This document shows, piece after piece, positions 32,751-44,604 of a stretch of DNA of 64,000 nucleotides. The DNA comes from Elmis aenea (lineage: Eukaryota > Arthropoda > Insecta > Coleoptera > Elmidae): positions 7,506,640 through 7,570,639 of the forward strand of contig OX393581.1 in the NCBI GenBank assembly GCA_947652605.1. Reading direction: 5' to 3'. The notes beneath the pieces were generated by a model. The model had not been told where the DNA came from. It worked only from the letters and a program-made list of their open reading frames with translations, and ran no database searches. Positions within the stretch are counted from its first letter, which is position 1. Each line of letters starts with the position of its first letter. Both the position numbers and the translations under genes were made by a program.

Positions 32751-34860
32751 AATTTTTGCGTACCTAAAGTTATTTATTACACCCAGTGTACAAACGTCTT
32801 AATATTTATGTTCATGAGTAGGTCTAGAGCTTTACCATTTGGGCATAGAAAAAGGCCGGGACTGAATTTACATGATTAGTTTTACCCACCGTCATTATAG
32901 ACAATATAAAACAGACTCAATGGATCGTAAATATCAACCTATATCATTAGGCAGGGGCAAAAACAATAGTTTTTACACCTATGTAATATATGGCAACTTT
33001 GTAGGTGCGCGCGAAAAAACAAAAGAAACTACTGAATTTAGAGCTACTCCCCAAAATGACTAATATTATTGATCCTTAAATGTTTATATTAGTTCAAAGA
33101 CACCAAGATTCATGGCGACCTTTGTCTTCGATTTGTTTGTGACTCATTGTGATATAATAATGGTATAATGTAATTATTTATCTAACTAGTAATCAAGTAA
33201 GTTATAAATTGTTACAGACGATTTATTTGCATAGGTGATGATAAGTGATGATGTTTTGAAGCCAATATTTAATGAAATTATGAAAATAATTACCTAAATA
33301 GTATATCCAAAACATTATATTTTTACACTAATCATTTATTTTATTTCTTTAAAATCTGACCTTATCTCAATCATTATTCCAATAGTAGAGTAACGAAATT
33401 ATTCGATAAATACTGAACATATATGAACAACCGTAAGAGTAAAATGATATTACAAATCTTAGTGGCAACTTAACTATATCCTTTGACTAATAAACGTGCG
33501 CATAGAAAAATACACTAACCAAATTTTGAATCGAGGCTATAATTTTGCACCAAAATATGTTTACAAATAAATTTTTTGTATACTGATCTCTAAGATATAT
33601 TTTTTTATGAATTGGTCAACAGATGAATCACATTAAAAACAGTAAACTTTAAAAAAACCAACGTCAAAAATTAAACATAATCAATATGGATGAGGTAAAT
33701 TAAAAATTACTTTTCTAATTACTCTGGGCACCAATTTTCACTTTTCTTATTAATAACATGCACAATTTTCGCATTCTGTACTAAATTTTGGAGCGCTGAT
33801 TTCAGTTATGACAACCACGTAAAGTTATTTTGTAAAAATTTTACTTATTCCGGTTTTCATATACAATACTTAATTTAAACTCCTACTATTGCAATATTTT
33901 AACTGTTACATAGATCTGAATTGATAATAAAAATACAGTTTGGAACAAAAAAATAGTTTTTATTTATGATATTGTCAAAAGTTTTTTTTACAGAATTGAT
34001 AAGAAATTACGAAAAAAATTGTTGCTTTCTCATTATCTATTTTTCCCTTTTTTTATGCAATATCGCATCTTCCTTCTGCAAAGTTTTGTGGGTAAATTAA
34101 AGGGCTAAACTTAATAACAGTTTTTTTTTTCTTCTAGAATTAATTCATTTTTTGGGGGCCAGTATTTATATGATAGTGCTTTTTGGTGTCTTCAGTATTT
34201 AAAAGTGCAGCACAGGTTTGTAGAAATATTGAATGTCATATTAACAAAACATAAACAACTTTGTAAGTGTACTAAAGTCAAGTTATTAAATGTCACTGTG
34301 ACATTTAATGCAGTAAGTGAACTCAAAAATTATTAACTTTTATTGGCTACATAAAATAGTTTGCACCATATCGCAGTTATTCACAGTGGCTTATGTTTCT
34401 CTCAAAATTTTTAGAAAATAATTTGTATTGGATGACTGTAAACTTTTTTTTTTTTTAATTACTAAGTAGATTTTTAAATGCTGTGGGTAATAAATAATCG
34501 TTAATTTTTTGATACTTAGTTGTGTTTTGCGAAACGTTTATGTGCATATACGATGTGACGTTTTAGTGTACAATAAATTAATTTGCAATTTCTGCTGAAG
34601 TATTAAATTAAAATATAATACCACGCAATACGATAGTTGTTGCATGCAATAGTCGGTTCGGCCACGTAAAAATATTTATCTGTGATCACAACATTAGTAG
34701 CATGCTAAGTAGCTATATTTAAAGGATAATTAATTTTAAAGACAAGCTTACGAGCAAGATCATGTAAGCATCCGCGTTTAATGGAATTTACTGAAATTTT
34801 ACTCCCTGGCAATAACTTTAGATAAAGATAGTAATAAAGCCGACTTATGCTTACGTTCAC
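32751..34860. other. 2.1-kb AT-rich interval; one perfect palindrome
   Basis: No gene seen. A perfect 25-bp palindrome, arms ATTAAATGTCAC around a single T, lies at 34285-34309. Confidence 0.4.
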
Positions 34861-34865
34861 TGCTT

Positions 34866-34891
34866 ACACACGCACACACACACACACACGC
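34866..34891. repeat. (CA)n microsatellite
   Basis: About 11 CA units with one G interruption and a CG end. Confidence 0.9.
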
Positions 34892-35344
34892 GTGCTTATT
34901 TTCTAGTTTATATTTGCCACTTTTTGTCACCTCTGCTTTCATTCTATTTACTTCGAAAATGTCCTTAAATGGCAGTACAGGTTCGTTCTTTGGCGTAACA
35001 TATGACAACTTAATGTTAAATAATAGGTTCAATTACGTTTTTGAAATGAAAATACTGTAATAAAGACCTGGATAGTTCCACGAACGCTATATAAGTGTGG
35101 GATCGAAGGACGTACAAGCAGGTTGATGGTTTTTTCTTTAGGATTAATGGCGGTGTTTGTTATCAGTCACTATTACAGCGATACGTGTCGCAATTGTTTA
35201 CAGTAATTCGAAGGAAAAAAATTAAACGTTATTTAGAGAGCCTAAGTATTCTAGATGTAGAAAGTGGCACAAATTTTATGTTAAGGGGACTGATAAAGTA
35301 GATACTTTGGGCCTTAAAGTAAGTTTATTCAAGTTTCTTTTTTA
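34892..35344. other. interval upstream of the satellite
   Basis: A TATATAAG-like sequence at about 35088 and a 68-codon open frame from 35095 with a GTG/ATG-poor start. No domain was recognised; not called as a gene. Confidence 0.25.
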
Positions 35345-36298
35345 TACATTTATGTTAGCTAAACATGCCTATGTAATTTTAGAACCATAACTTTAATAAT
35401 CTTCCAGTTATTGTATATTATACGAGGTGTAGTTTTACGTTATAAATGTTCATTCATATATGCGGTATATATTGCAAAAGAGGTACCGACGCTTGGGCGT
35501 CTTTAGCTAAAATTGACAAAAACCGCTTCGACTCTGTTAGCTTAACATGCCCAGGTAATTTTAGAGCCACGACTTCAATAATTTTTTAGTTATTGTATCT
35601 TTTACGGGGTGTTGTCTTACGGTATTAATGTTATCATCCATTTATGCGGTATATATTGCAAAGGAGGTACCGACGCTTAGACGTCTCTTGCTAAAATTGA
35701 CAAAAACGGCTTCGACTATGTTAGCTTAACATGCCTAGGTAAATTTAGAGCCATGACAATAATATTCTTTTAGTTATTGTATTTATACGGGGTGTTGTCT
35801 TACGGTATTAATGTTATCATCCATATATGCGGTATATATTGCTAAAGAAGTACCGACGCTTGGGCGTCTTTTGTTAAAATTGACAAAAACTGCTTCGACT
35901 ATATTAGATAAACATGCCCAGGTAATTTAAGAACGATGAATTTAATAATTTTGTAATAGTTATTGTATCTTATACGGAGTGTTGTCTTACGTTATTAATG
36001 TTATCGTCCATATTGTGGTATATATTGCAAAAGAGGTACCGATGCTTGGGCGTCTTTTGCTAAAATTGACAAAAACCGCTTCGACTATGTTGGCTAAACA
36101 TGCCCAGGTAGTTTTAGAACCATGACTTCTGCGGTACCGGTAGCTAAACATGCTTAGGTAATTTAGAACCATGATTTTTATTATCTTCTAGTTATTGTAT
36201 CTTATACCGGGTGTTGTCTTACGGTATTAATGTTATCATTCATATGTGCGGTATACATTGCAAAAGAGGTACCTACGCTTGGTCGTCTTTTGTTAAAA
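35345..36298 (+). repeat. tandem satellite, ~183-bp unit, about five copies
   Basis: Units start with TTAGCTAAACATGCCCAGG-like sequence at 35355, 35537, 35721, 35904, 36090 and 36141, giving spacings of 182, 184, 183 and 186 bp. The fifth unit is cut after about 50 bp, where a short GCGGTACCGG junction leads into the last copy. Each unit holds GTTGTCTTACGGTATTAATG, GCGGTATATATTGCAAA and GAGGTACCGACGCTTGG, followed by ATTGACAAAAACCGCTTCG. Copies differ at scattered positions. Open frames across it are by-products. Confidence 0.95.
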
Positions 36299-37169
36299 GA
36301 AGAAACCAACAAAAAAATGGTCTCTTCGATCGACCTCCAAAAAGTAGGTACCAATCTTTATAGGCGACTATGATCAAGTAAAATATGCAAAACCATTTTA
36401 AGCTGGACAAGTGACTGCTAGACGATGGAAAATATAAGGTCAAAGTTATGTGTAACATTGGCAAATTTTGGAAGTGGCCAATTGTTGAGGATGAGTTGTG
36501 GTACCCAACAAAAACGCATAATTAACAAAATATCCTCTCAAAAAAAAAAAATTTGGAAAAAAAGAATTCCTTATTAACATGAAAAGTTTACTTTAAGACA
36601 TTTTTATTTGTTCCTTTTTCTTCTATGTTTAAATAAAATTTTTAAAGAACCGAGCTTGTTTAGTTATTAAAATTTCCCTTCAAGATTAAAAAACTGAGCT
36701 TTTAGGCCGAATTTTTGATGTGATAGCACATCTAATATGCATAACCTAATAGCAAGCGGGGCGAAAATGTTATAGGAGCAGTTCCTTAGTCACATTCTCA
36801 ACTCACATAATGGGTTGTGAATGCAACGCAAAAAAAATCTACTACCCCTCCCTTATGAAGATATAAGTTATTTAAGCACGTGAATTGAGGGAGGAGATAT
36901 ACAGCTATCATTCTGTATTAATTTCATTACTCTAAAATAATTACTCTTGGCGCCACAACAAAAAAACAACTCCAAAACGTTTAACATTATCACCCATTTT
37001 TCCGCTATTGTTCTTCTTAATTTTTCCAAAAAATAGACTTACGTCACTTTGATAATAGACAGTCCAAGTGTTGAGATTTTGTTACCAGGAGTGTCATAGA
37101 ATAATTAAAGTTATTTTATGTTATATTATATTAAAAATATGTATAATGGCAGGCTTGTTCGACACCGGA
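36299..37169. other. AT-rich interval, nothing recognised
   Basis: No gene or clear repeat end. Confidence 0.4.
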
Positions 37170-37640
37170 AAACCAATACAAATTCAATCCCCATTAAAAA
37201 ATACCGGCACGCACTCCGCTAATCCAGTTACATAACCCAAAAAACCGCCGATTGTTAAACCCAATAATGTCCAGATTAAACTGAATCAGTCTAGTGGTCG
37301 CAGCTCTAGTAAAAACTGCCGCTCAAACAGCGAACAAACCGCACATTTTCACGACCCGGGGCAAATTATGAACCCGGACGTTAACAAGAGCTCGTCAAAA
37401 CAAAACCAGTCGATTACACGACTGTAATCTTCGGTAATTACATTAGCACCTTCGAGGTTACGCGGGTTACGGGCTCGCACACGTTATTATGGGCATTAGT
37501 TCTTAATGACACCGCCTGCAATTTGAGAAAAATATAGTGAACAGGTCTGGTTATAGCGAAGTAACGCACGCGAGCACTGTAATTTGATATAAAACTATTA
37601 TCGCGGTGTATGTTTATTTTACACTGCAATTATTTTCAAT
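37170..37640. other. GC-richer single-copy island
   Basis: Raised GC and CpG without repeat signs. It contains the exon candidate at 37450-37515 on the minus strand and, on the plus strand, a 29-codon ORF from the ATG at 37146 (MAGLFDTGKPIQIQ). Could be a gene edge or regulatory DNA. Confidence 0.3.
37450..37515 (-). CDS. possible short coding exon
   Basis: On the minus strand the tract TATATTTTTCTCAAATTGCAG is a good acceptor (its final 18 bases are at 37516-37533). It is followed by 66 nt open in one frame (AVSLRTNAHNNVCEPV, ending TRVTSK) and a fair donor, CGAAG/gtgcta. The segment is GC-richer than its flanks. If the donor is not used, the frame ends at a stop three codons later. No homologous protein comes to mind. 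Confidence 0.2.
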
Positions 37641-37799
37641 TCAAATTGGTTTCACATCAAACATATTAGGACCAAGTTCACTAACACAGCAAAATTACAT
37701 AAGTTGTTTTACATGTACCGTATGGACTTTCAGCAATTATAAAACCATTGTCTTTATTGCCCATTACTGAAAAACAAATCAAAGAAGGCTTTTCGAACA

Positions 37800-38559
37800 G
37801 GTAATAGAATCTCCCAAGAGAAGTCTCCGGCGAACGTCTATGAAGATGAATTTTAGTCAAACGTCTACCCGAAGAATGTTCAACAAATTGGGGGTTTCGC
37901 CTATAAAATACAGATAGGACAAAGTTTGAATAATGGAGACAAGCAGGCGAGAGTTGCGTATTGTGTTTCAATGTTAGCAATTGTTTACGATGATCCAATG
38001 TTCCTTTCGAATGACGAATGCCACATCCATCTGACTGGATTTATCAATCGACAGACGTCTATTTCTTGGCTTTGAACGGCCAGACGTCGTCGTAGAGAAA
38101 CTCCTTCACAGTGAGCATGTTGTACAGTATCTGTTAACGGCATAATTGGTCCTTATTTTGTGGAAGACGAAAATCGAATCAGGTGCGATATAGAGAAATG
38201 ATTCACCATTCATGAGAGATGTCAGAATATTCTGCCGCGCCAGAAACTTTCGAGTCAGTACCAATGGTTCCAATCGTTGCCACACAACGAGAGAATCCCT
38301 TGATCTACTTCATGAGTATTATAATGACCGCGTAATCTCCCGTCTTACGGACTTTACATATCCTGCTCGTTTACCTGATCTTACACCCTCTGATGCTTAC
38401 ATTTGGGGTATGCTAAAACAATCCGTTTTTCGAGAGAACTCACCGGCAACCATTGATAAACTAGGTGAAAAAATTGTAACGTACATCAGAAGAATGCAGC
38501 AGCCCCTTTTTACAAACATGTTTGATAATCTTCATAAACGCTTCGAGTGCTTCCTGTAA
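37800..38559 (+). pseudogene. mariner-type transposase remnant
   Basis: Decayed transposase of the mariner superfamily. Its N-terminal part is blurred (GGFAYKIQIGQSLNNGDKQ, then RVAYCVSMLAIVYDDPMF, 37885-37995). The first catalytic motif appears as NECHIHLTGFINRQT at about 38015-38055, where families have DEAHFHL; the Asp has become Asn. GIIGPYFVEDENRI follows at about 38140-38175. The second motif is blurred (QYQWF, then RCHTTRESLDLLHEY, with a frameshift near 38275). The last part is clean: NDRVISRLTDFTYPARLPDLT, ending PSDAYIWGMLKQ, reaching the stop at 38557-38559. Multiple frame changes make it inactive. The inverted repeats were not located. Confidence 0.8.
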
Positions 38560-39815
38560 CGAAACAGCGAGCACATTGAACATGTTTTGTAACTCAGAAA
38601 TGTAGAAAATTGAATTGTTTCTACTTAATGTTGTTAACGAAAGTAACCTTCCGTTTTAAATTAAAGTGAACTTTTCTTGTTACACATTTCAAACTAATAT
38701 GGTAAGGAATAAGACAAATGCTGACATTTTGTCGGTAAAGTTTAATTCAGCGACACGCAAAGGTTAAGTAAACGTAGCTTATTCGCTGTTTTGTTTAAAG
38801 TTTTAGTCTTTAAATTATTTTGATTTATATTTAATATGTTTATTAAGTAATACCGCATGAAAACTAATGGCAATATGTAATGTGTTTTAAAAGATAAGTG
38901 TTGAAAGTAATAAATTATAAAACAAAACCGCTCGAGGATAAAACGTCCCCATAACTCACAGAGCACGAGTTCCTTAATCTTATAATAGCCTCTAGAATAA
39001 CACTATTGGTAATTAAAATGGAAATAAATTGATTCCTACAACTCCGGCAAGTGTAAACAATAAATTATTGTGAAAATTTGTGCACTGAGTGGTACATAAC
39101 ACTACAATTTATTATATTTATCGTCAAGAACGGTGTCCAACCTTGCTCGCAGTTATATTGTTGGATTAAACGTAAATTAAAAGTAAATATTTCTGACTAT
39201 ACACAAATCAAATGGTTATGTTCATTTATTATTACATCTCCGGGCCATAAATTGGGTGAAATCATATAAATTTGAGCCTTCACCCATCGGTGTGTGATTT
39301 AGGACCAGGGTAGCGTGGGAAAGGACAGTCACAGTTGTCTGTCATTTGACCCCTGTTTCATGCGCGAATTAATTAATTATTGCGAACATTTAGGAAAGTG
39401 CATTCGTGATATCCACCTTGGCAAAGTTTAGGCGCCACACAAACTTCTCATTAGTTTTTCAGGTACATAATAACCGTAAATGAAGTAAGAGAATCCCTAT
39501 GAGGCTAAAAAATAATTATTCGGTGACACAATATTTGTTGTACGGAAGGCGCCAAAGCATAGGACACTGAAAAACACAAATTAAACAAAAAAATTCAAAA
39601 AATTTTAAAAGATGCTGTGGACAAAATACGCCACGTGCCCGGCTGTATAAAAATCAGGGGCGCGCCTGCTCGAAGGTTAAGAACAATTTTCTAATACACT
39701 TTGAAGAATAAAATGTGGATTTGGAGAAGATGGAAGTACGCAGGATCTAATTTAACGTTAAGACATTTAGTAAAAAAATGTTATGTGCAAACACCTGTAT
39801 TTTTATCATTTGTCT
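38560..39815. other. AT-rich interval with a promoter-like patch
   Basis: No gene was found. At 39629-39665 CACGTG, TATAAAAATC and a GC-rich GGGGCGCGCC follow each other, looking like a core promoter; no ORF worth naming follows before the LINE fragment. Confidence 0.3.
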
Positions 39816-39819
39816 ATGA

Positions 39820-40290
39820 TAGAGTACCAAGGAAAAATATTTGATAGATACTAAGAGATAATAGGGTGTGTGGAGTAAGTAATACTAATAAAATCCTGTA
39901 CAAAAAAGGAGACGAGATTTTTGAAAGAAATAGAAGGATGTAAGCTAATTGATAAGATTAGCAACGATAAAGTCTAGGAATAAAAGACAAAAAGAAGAAG
40001 ATGGAGACAAACCAGTTAAGATGGATGGAACATCTACTACGCGTGCCAAAAAACAAGTGCGCTTAAAAGAATTTTGAGGAAAAGACAAGTAGAGGAAGAC
40101 CAAAAAGAAAATGTAAAAACGAAGTTAGACATAATAGAAGAAAAAGAAAGACAGCTGAAGAGATGTGCCACAGTTAGCCAAAGTAGGACAAGAATGGGGA
40201 ACACAATTAAGAACTAGAAAAACATACCTTGATACCAAAAAGTATAAGAGGGTCAGATTTAAAAGAAGACAAACCGAGTAGAAATTATAG
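39820..40290 (+). pseudogene. LINE fragment, family A, internally deleted
   Basis: Part of the same LINE family as 59401-60594. It opens in RT motif A (VYDRVPRKNI, where the long copy has AFDRVPREKI) and matches ILRDNRVCGVSNTNKILYK. It then jumps, by deletion of most of the RT, to a segment reading RRM, followed by stops, and KKKMETNQLRWMEHLLRVPK (about 39988-40050). The tail is SRGRPKRK and, in another frame, EEMCHSxPK, ending near 40260. Many stops. The catalytic FADD region is missing. Confidence 0.75.
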
Positions 40291-40353
40291 GGGGATCCGC
40301 AACAGTAGTTCTCAGCAATTTGCAACGCTCAATACGCCCTAACAGTTAAGAAG

Positions 40354-40640
40354 GATATACGGTATACCTTGCTCCTGTAGAGAAGTATACATAGGACAGA
40401 CAGACAGGCAGGAGTATACAAACGCGTCTCAAAAAACACGAAGGACAAACAACAAGAAAACAAGTCGAAAAATCAGCGGTAGCAGAACATGCCCAGAGTA
40501 CGGGACACAACATCCTCTTCAAAAAAACAAAATTACGCGCAAACCATTTCTGGCCGAGATTATACCGGGAATCCTTGGAAATCATCAAGAACCCAAACAA
40601 CTACAACAGAGAAACAGGCGTACAACTCCCAAACATCTGA
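40354..40640 (+). pseudogene. Penelope GIY-YIG endonuclease domain, frameshifted
   Basis: The C-terminal nuclease of Penelope-like retroelements nicks the target for priming. The fragment starts in the GIY motif (IYGIPCSCREVYIGQT; the initial Gly is lost at the truncation) and keeps the CxC pair and YIG. A one-base frame change between about 40395 and 40413 moves the frame. It then continues as IQTRLKKHEGQTTRKQ, with VEKSAVAEHAQSTGHNILF (the AEH motif) and LYRESLEIIKNPNNYNRE (the catalytic Glu region), to the stop TGA at 40638-40640. Apart from the shift, motifs and length are normal for the domain. No RT domain is present, so the copy cannot move by itself. Confidence 0.9.
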
Positions 40641-40837
40641 AAACCGCTCATAACAAAATCACTGAAACAGAACAAAGTCATCAAGCAAAACGCCACGCCT
40701 CCACAAGCTGTATATATAAACCCAGCAACATCCCACACAATTGGTCTTTTAAAAAAAAAAACACGACATAATGCTTAAAACCTCAACTTTTATTTACAAA
40801 AAAACGCGGTTCCCAACCCGGGAACGAAGATTGCATC
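40354..40837 (+). mobile_element. 5'-truncated Penelope-like element with 13-bp target duplication
   Basis: AACAGTTAAGAAG occurs directly before (40341-40353) and after (40838-40850) a 484-bp insert. The insert holds the C-terminal GIY-YIG end of a Penelope-like element plus about 200 bp of 3' sequence finishing in GCGGTTCCCAACCCGGGAAC (40806-40825), the same hairpin-arm motif as in the mini-element at 18912-19045. 5' truncation with target duplication fits target-primed insertion. Confidence 0.9.
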
Positions 40838-40869
40838 AACAGTTAAGAAGCTTGGACCCTAATAAAATC

Positions 40870-41230
40870 AAATAAAATGATTAAAATTTGGGGCATGAGA
40901 TTTTTAAGAAAAACGCAAGGATGTGGACAAACTGATCGGATCTGCAACGATAAATTTAGAAAGAGCCCAGTAGGTAGTAAAAGATATAAAGAAAACGATG
41001 AAATCAAAACAATTAATATGGCTATGACATGTGTATCGAATGCCAAAACAGAGGTTTGCAAAAATAAAGTGATGGAACTATACCCAAAGGAAGACCAAAA
41101 TGGATAAATGAAGTCAAGAAAAGACTATAAGAGAAGGAGCTGTTAAAAGTGGTGCTATACAGTCAGCCAACGATAGAAAATAGTGGAGAAGCATAACCAA
41201 CAAGTGGGAAAACATTCCTCAAAACCAAAA
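40870..41230 (+). pseudogene. LINE fragment, family A, 3' part
   Basis: Reads MRFLRKTQGCGQTDRICNDKF, matching MRFLRRIEGCRLIDKISNEK of the 59457-60594 frame. It becomes diffuse (KRYKENDEIKTINMAMTC, where the long copy has the GHLLRMPESR region), and ends with a broken PKGRPKWINEV-like piece and SANDRKxWRSITNK at about 41165-41205. This is a separate copy from 39820-40290, since both contain the same C-terminal region. Confidence 0.7.
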
Positions 41231-42305
41231 GCAAAAGAACCCAATTAAGAAATAAGATGGATATGTTTTTCAACATTGGTTGTTGTCAAAGCGAGTTTTT
41301 ATTTCCAATAAATTCCATGTCAATTCGAAGAAATCCCTCAACGTTCAACGACAACAGTATGTTTCGCGATCAGGTCAATTTCTCTACGTGACATTGGACA
41401 ATAATATCATAGTTTTTTTTTCTATATTAACATAATCTACAACTTATTAATCCGTACCGTTATCTCGTTACATTACTGAGTGAGAATCACGAAGAAGTAA
41501 ATCGCTAATGATGAAGTTAACCGTTTAATGCTAATAAACATTCCATTTTCAGTGAGAAGGTCGTATAGCATGTACCTTGATAAATATATTTCATCTTTGT
41601 TAATTAACATTTCTAAAAATCACTAGAATACGTTATTACCTATCTCATGTTAATATTTAAAAATACAAGTAAAAAGTAACAAAAAACAACAATGAAACAA
41701 TGTTTTAGGCTCACAATACTCAATTTTCTTCAAGTATTACAATAATATAGTAATTTAAATCGTAAGATTATGGCTTTTTTAAATTAACGGAAGGAGTAAG
41801 TAATATATTGGTAGTCTATATTAGGGCCGTTACCAAGTATAGGCACATTTGCAACGTTATGTCTTCTTTTTTCCTAACCTAATACAATAAATTCAGATCT
41901 ATAGTCAATTAAACGAAACACAGGAAAACATATTCCTGTTGCGTACGTTGGACGTTACCGGCTATTGCCTTCTTGATAAATTGCCTACTGTTTTGTGCTT
42001 TAAAGGAGGCTGTCGTAGATTTTCACCGGTATCGCGGTAGTTCCGACTCCCAAGAGATAACCAAGCGTACTTTAAAATAACAAATACACTGTTAGTTACG
42101 TTTTTAAGAACTACTTTCCAGCAATATTTATAAATCTTGCGCTGCCAAGAAACTAAAGAAATTGTCCCATGGGACTGCTGCACTTCCTTGTTTTAATTTT
42201 GGGTTATTAAATTTTATCGTGGCATTACATATTTGTTTGTGACACTTTGCGGTTAATTGTTTTTTTTATTAATTACGTTGGACAATATTTATTTAACAAA
42301 TTTAA
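41231..42305. other. AT-rich interval with one unidentified open frame
   Basis: A 73-codon minus-strand frame (41962-42183; VSWQRKIYKYCWKVVLKN, then YRDTGENLRQPPLKHK) looks slightly protein-like and could be a transposase scrap, but I cannot place it. Otherwise no signal. Confidence 0.25.
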
Positions 42306-42309
42306 AAGA

Positions 42310-42500
42310 AGTCCCATTAGCATTAAGGCATGAGTCCAATTGGTACACTAATCGATAGATTTCTTGCTGGTAAAATTCTTGCGGGTGTTTGCAGAACCTT
42401 TCCCTAACTATACCTCTGCGCCCAAATTGAACCACTGCCCTTTTAGTGATTTCTTAAATGGGTCAAACAAATGGAAATCGCACGGGGATAAGTCGGAACT
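42310..42500 (-). pseudogene. mariner transposase, C-terminal scrap
   Basis: Minus-strand frame CYSPYSSDLSPCDFHLFDPF, then KKSLKGQWFNLGAEV, which is the third-Asp region of a mariner-type transposase (usual wording PPYSPDLSPCDFHxFGPLK). After a stop the weaker tail QLDSCLNANG, which closes many mariner proteins (RCLNAxGDYV), is visible near 42325. About 190 bp survive; the rest of the element is gone. Confidence 0.8.
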
Positions 42501-43540
42501 GTAAGGTGAGTAACATTGTTTTAGATTGATTTTACTCATTTTAACTACACCAATTAAGTTTATAAATAGCGCAGTTATCATAAAGCACAAACCAGGAACT
42601 TTTGTTTATTATATCCTGCTAGATTTTTTAATAATCTACCTTCAACAAGCCAATTTCAATAAATATTTTTCGAAAAATATCAGTGTAATATGTTTTAATC
42701 CTAGATCCACCTATAGATTTTTTTGATGGGTGCATCGTACGAGTAAAACACAATAAAATTATACCTCCCTTAAAATAAAAAACTACTTTTATTATGTCCA
42801 CATCTCAATAAAGATTATGGTGTAATGTAATATATGTAATAATAAAAATTTTGATTTACAACAGCCCACGTATCGCACACACCTTGTACGTGCTTTAACA
42901 CTCCGCGAAACGTAATTTTATGGTTTGGATATTACCTGCGAAGCTTCTTGATACTTGACCTTTACTCCATGCGAAATTATTCATACGCAGATTAAACTGT
43001 GATAATGGAAAATGAAAATCATCACTCCCTACGATTGTCTGATATTGTCAATGCTGTCTTAGAGTATGTAATTATTTAACGCATGCATAATAAGTGTTCA
43101 GAACAAACAAAGGAACAATGAAAAGCAATAAATTTTAAGAAAATAGCACGGAGGAAGTGTAAGGAAAGTCTTTGAATGAAGAAGGAAGTTTCCAACTTTT
43201 AACTGCGTTGTAAAATATTTTTAACAATAAAGTATTATCCTGATGGGTACAGTGTGCTATATTTGTGGTAGAGGATGGACCTTATCAATGTTAAGAGAAA
43301 AACGTCGTCTAATTACAGAACGCATTAGTTGCCGTCAAGAAAAAATAGGCAAAGCCTAAAGAAACTAGCGAGTAAGAGGGTCTAATCGACCAGGGTCCGC
43401 AAACAGATGCAAATGGGGGTCGCTCTATTACGCTAAGACCTATAAACAGAAGTAACATGTAATGAAAATATTTTCCTCTCTAAGCTCTTTAACAATGTGA
43501 TTTATAGTAAGGAACGATTTTTCTTCATAAAAGAATATGT
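42501..43540. other. AT-rich interval, nothing recognised
   Basis: No coding signal or repeat boundary. Confidence 0.4.
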
Positions 43541-43544
43541 ATAG

Positions 43545-44050
43545 ATGCAAATTTATTACAGCAATCGCCTAAATTTCATTTCTTGCGGTATGTCCAGTCA
43601 TCTGTTGCAAGGTCTTTACTTTCTCTTGCTTTTTCTGCTCTTTGATTTTATATGTTCTGCTTCATCTTTCTTTCTTTCTGCGAAATGGTGGATGCCAGTT
43701 CAATATTTTACTTGGCCATCATGTTTTATCCATTCTCTGGACATGTCCGAACCATTTTAATCTTCTGGCTACGATGGTCTCTATTATATCAATATCAATT
43801 TCCATTTTTTCTCTAATTTCAAAATTTCTTACCCCATCATTCCTAGTGAGTCGACAAAATCTCTAATCATTCATTTTCAACGCCTGCATCTTAAAAGTTT
43901 GTTTTTTATTGATTATCTATAGCTCGGATCAATAAAAAGCATTACTTTCTACAATAGTTTTATACACTCTTATTTTTGTGTTTCTGGTTATGTTCCTATT
44001 CCAGAGTATACCATGCAGCTGCCATACAGCAGAAACTAATCTAAATCCAC
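43545..44050 (-). pseudogene. LINE C-terminal fragment
   Basis: Minus strand reading gives LHGILWNRNITRNTKIRVYK, then TIVESNAFY and SEL, INKKQTFKMQALKMND and RFCRLTRNDGVRNFEIR. It continues with EKMEIDIDIIETIVARRLKW, then FGHVQRMDKT, and ends ILNWHPPFRRKK. This is the post-RT C-terminal region of a non-LTR element of the kind in which a WFGHxQRM segment precedes a basic GRRRRGRP segment. At least two stops. It is of the same general type as 23125-23540. RT catalytic motifs are absent. Confidence 0.75.
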
Positions 44051-44604
44051 TAATATAAAAAACCACACCGACACGAAGTGCTTTGTATAATGAAGATTGG
44101 GATGATATTTCATATGATTGGCATTCGTATATTTTTGAATAATGTTGTGTACCAAATTATTCGTCCTTCAAAATATTAACAGAAGCATGATACAGACCTT
44201 GATGGATGAATGTATGCAATCGATCGAGTCAAGAGTAATTTCCAAAAACTTACAAATTAGTACTAACTAATTTAAAAAAATATGTAGTTTACTACAAGTT
44301 TAGAGTAGATCTGAAGTTTTAACAAAAACGTTAAACAAAAAGACAGTTCTTAGAATGTGCTTTAGAGTTTTGGTTTGTTGGTAAGGATTCGTTATTCAAA
44401 TTTAATTAAACAAAATTAATAATAATTTTAAAAGATAGACGTTAGTTAAAAAATTGTTTTGCAGTAGTAGAACCAAAAAAAAACATCTAAAGCTTTACTC
44501 TGTACCCCTACAATGCAAAAGTTTTAAAATCTTATAAAAAAGTACACATGACTGCCGATTAAATATTGTAATTGAGTCACACTTTTATAACAAGATTTAT
44601 CAGA
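44051..44604. other. AT-rich interval, nothing recognised
   Basis: No gene or repeat boundary was found. Confidence 0.4.

Noticed and set aside
34285..34309. Perfect 25-bp palindrome as a regulatory site
   Set aside because: Short AT-rich palindromes are expected in this composition, and no context supports a function.
35345..36298. CRISPR-like array
   Set aside because: The whole ~183-bp unit repeats, with no short repeats separated by unique spacers; this is a eukaryotic satellite.
41962..42183. 73-codon minus-strand frame resembling a piggyBac-type C-terminus
   Set aside because: The similarity is too loose to name; no catalytic residues or cysteine-rich tail are visible.
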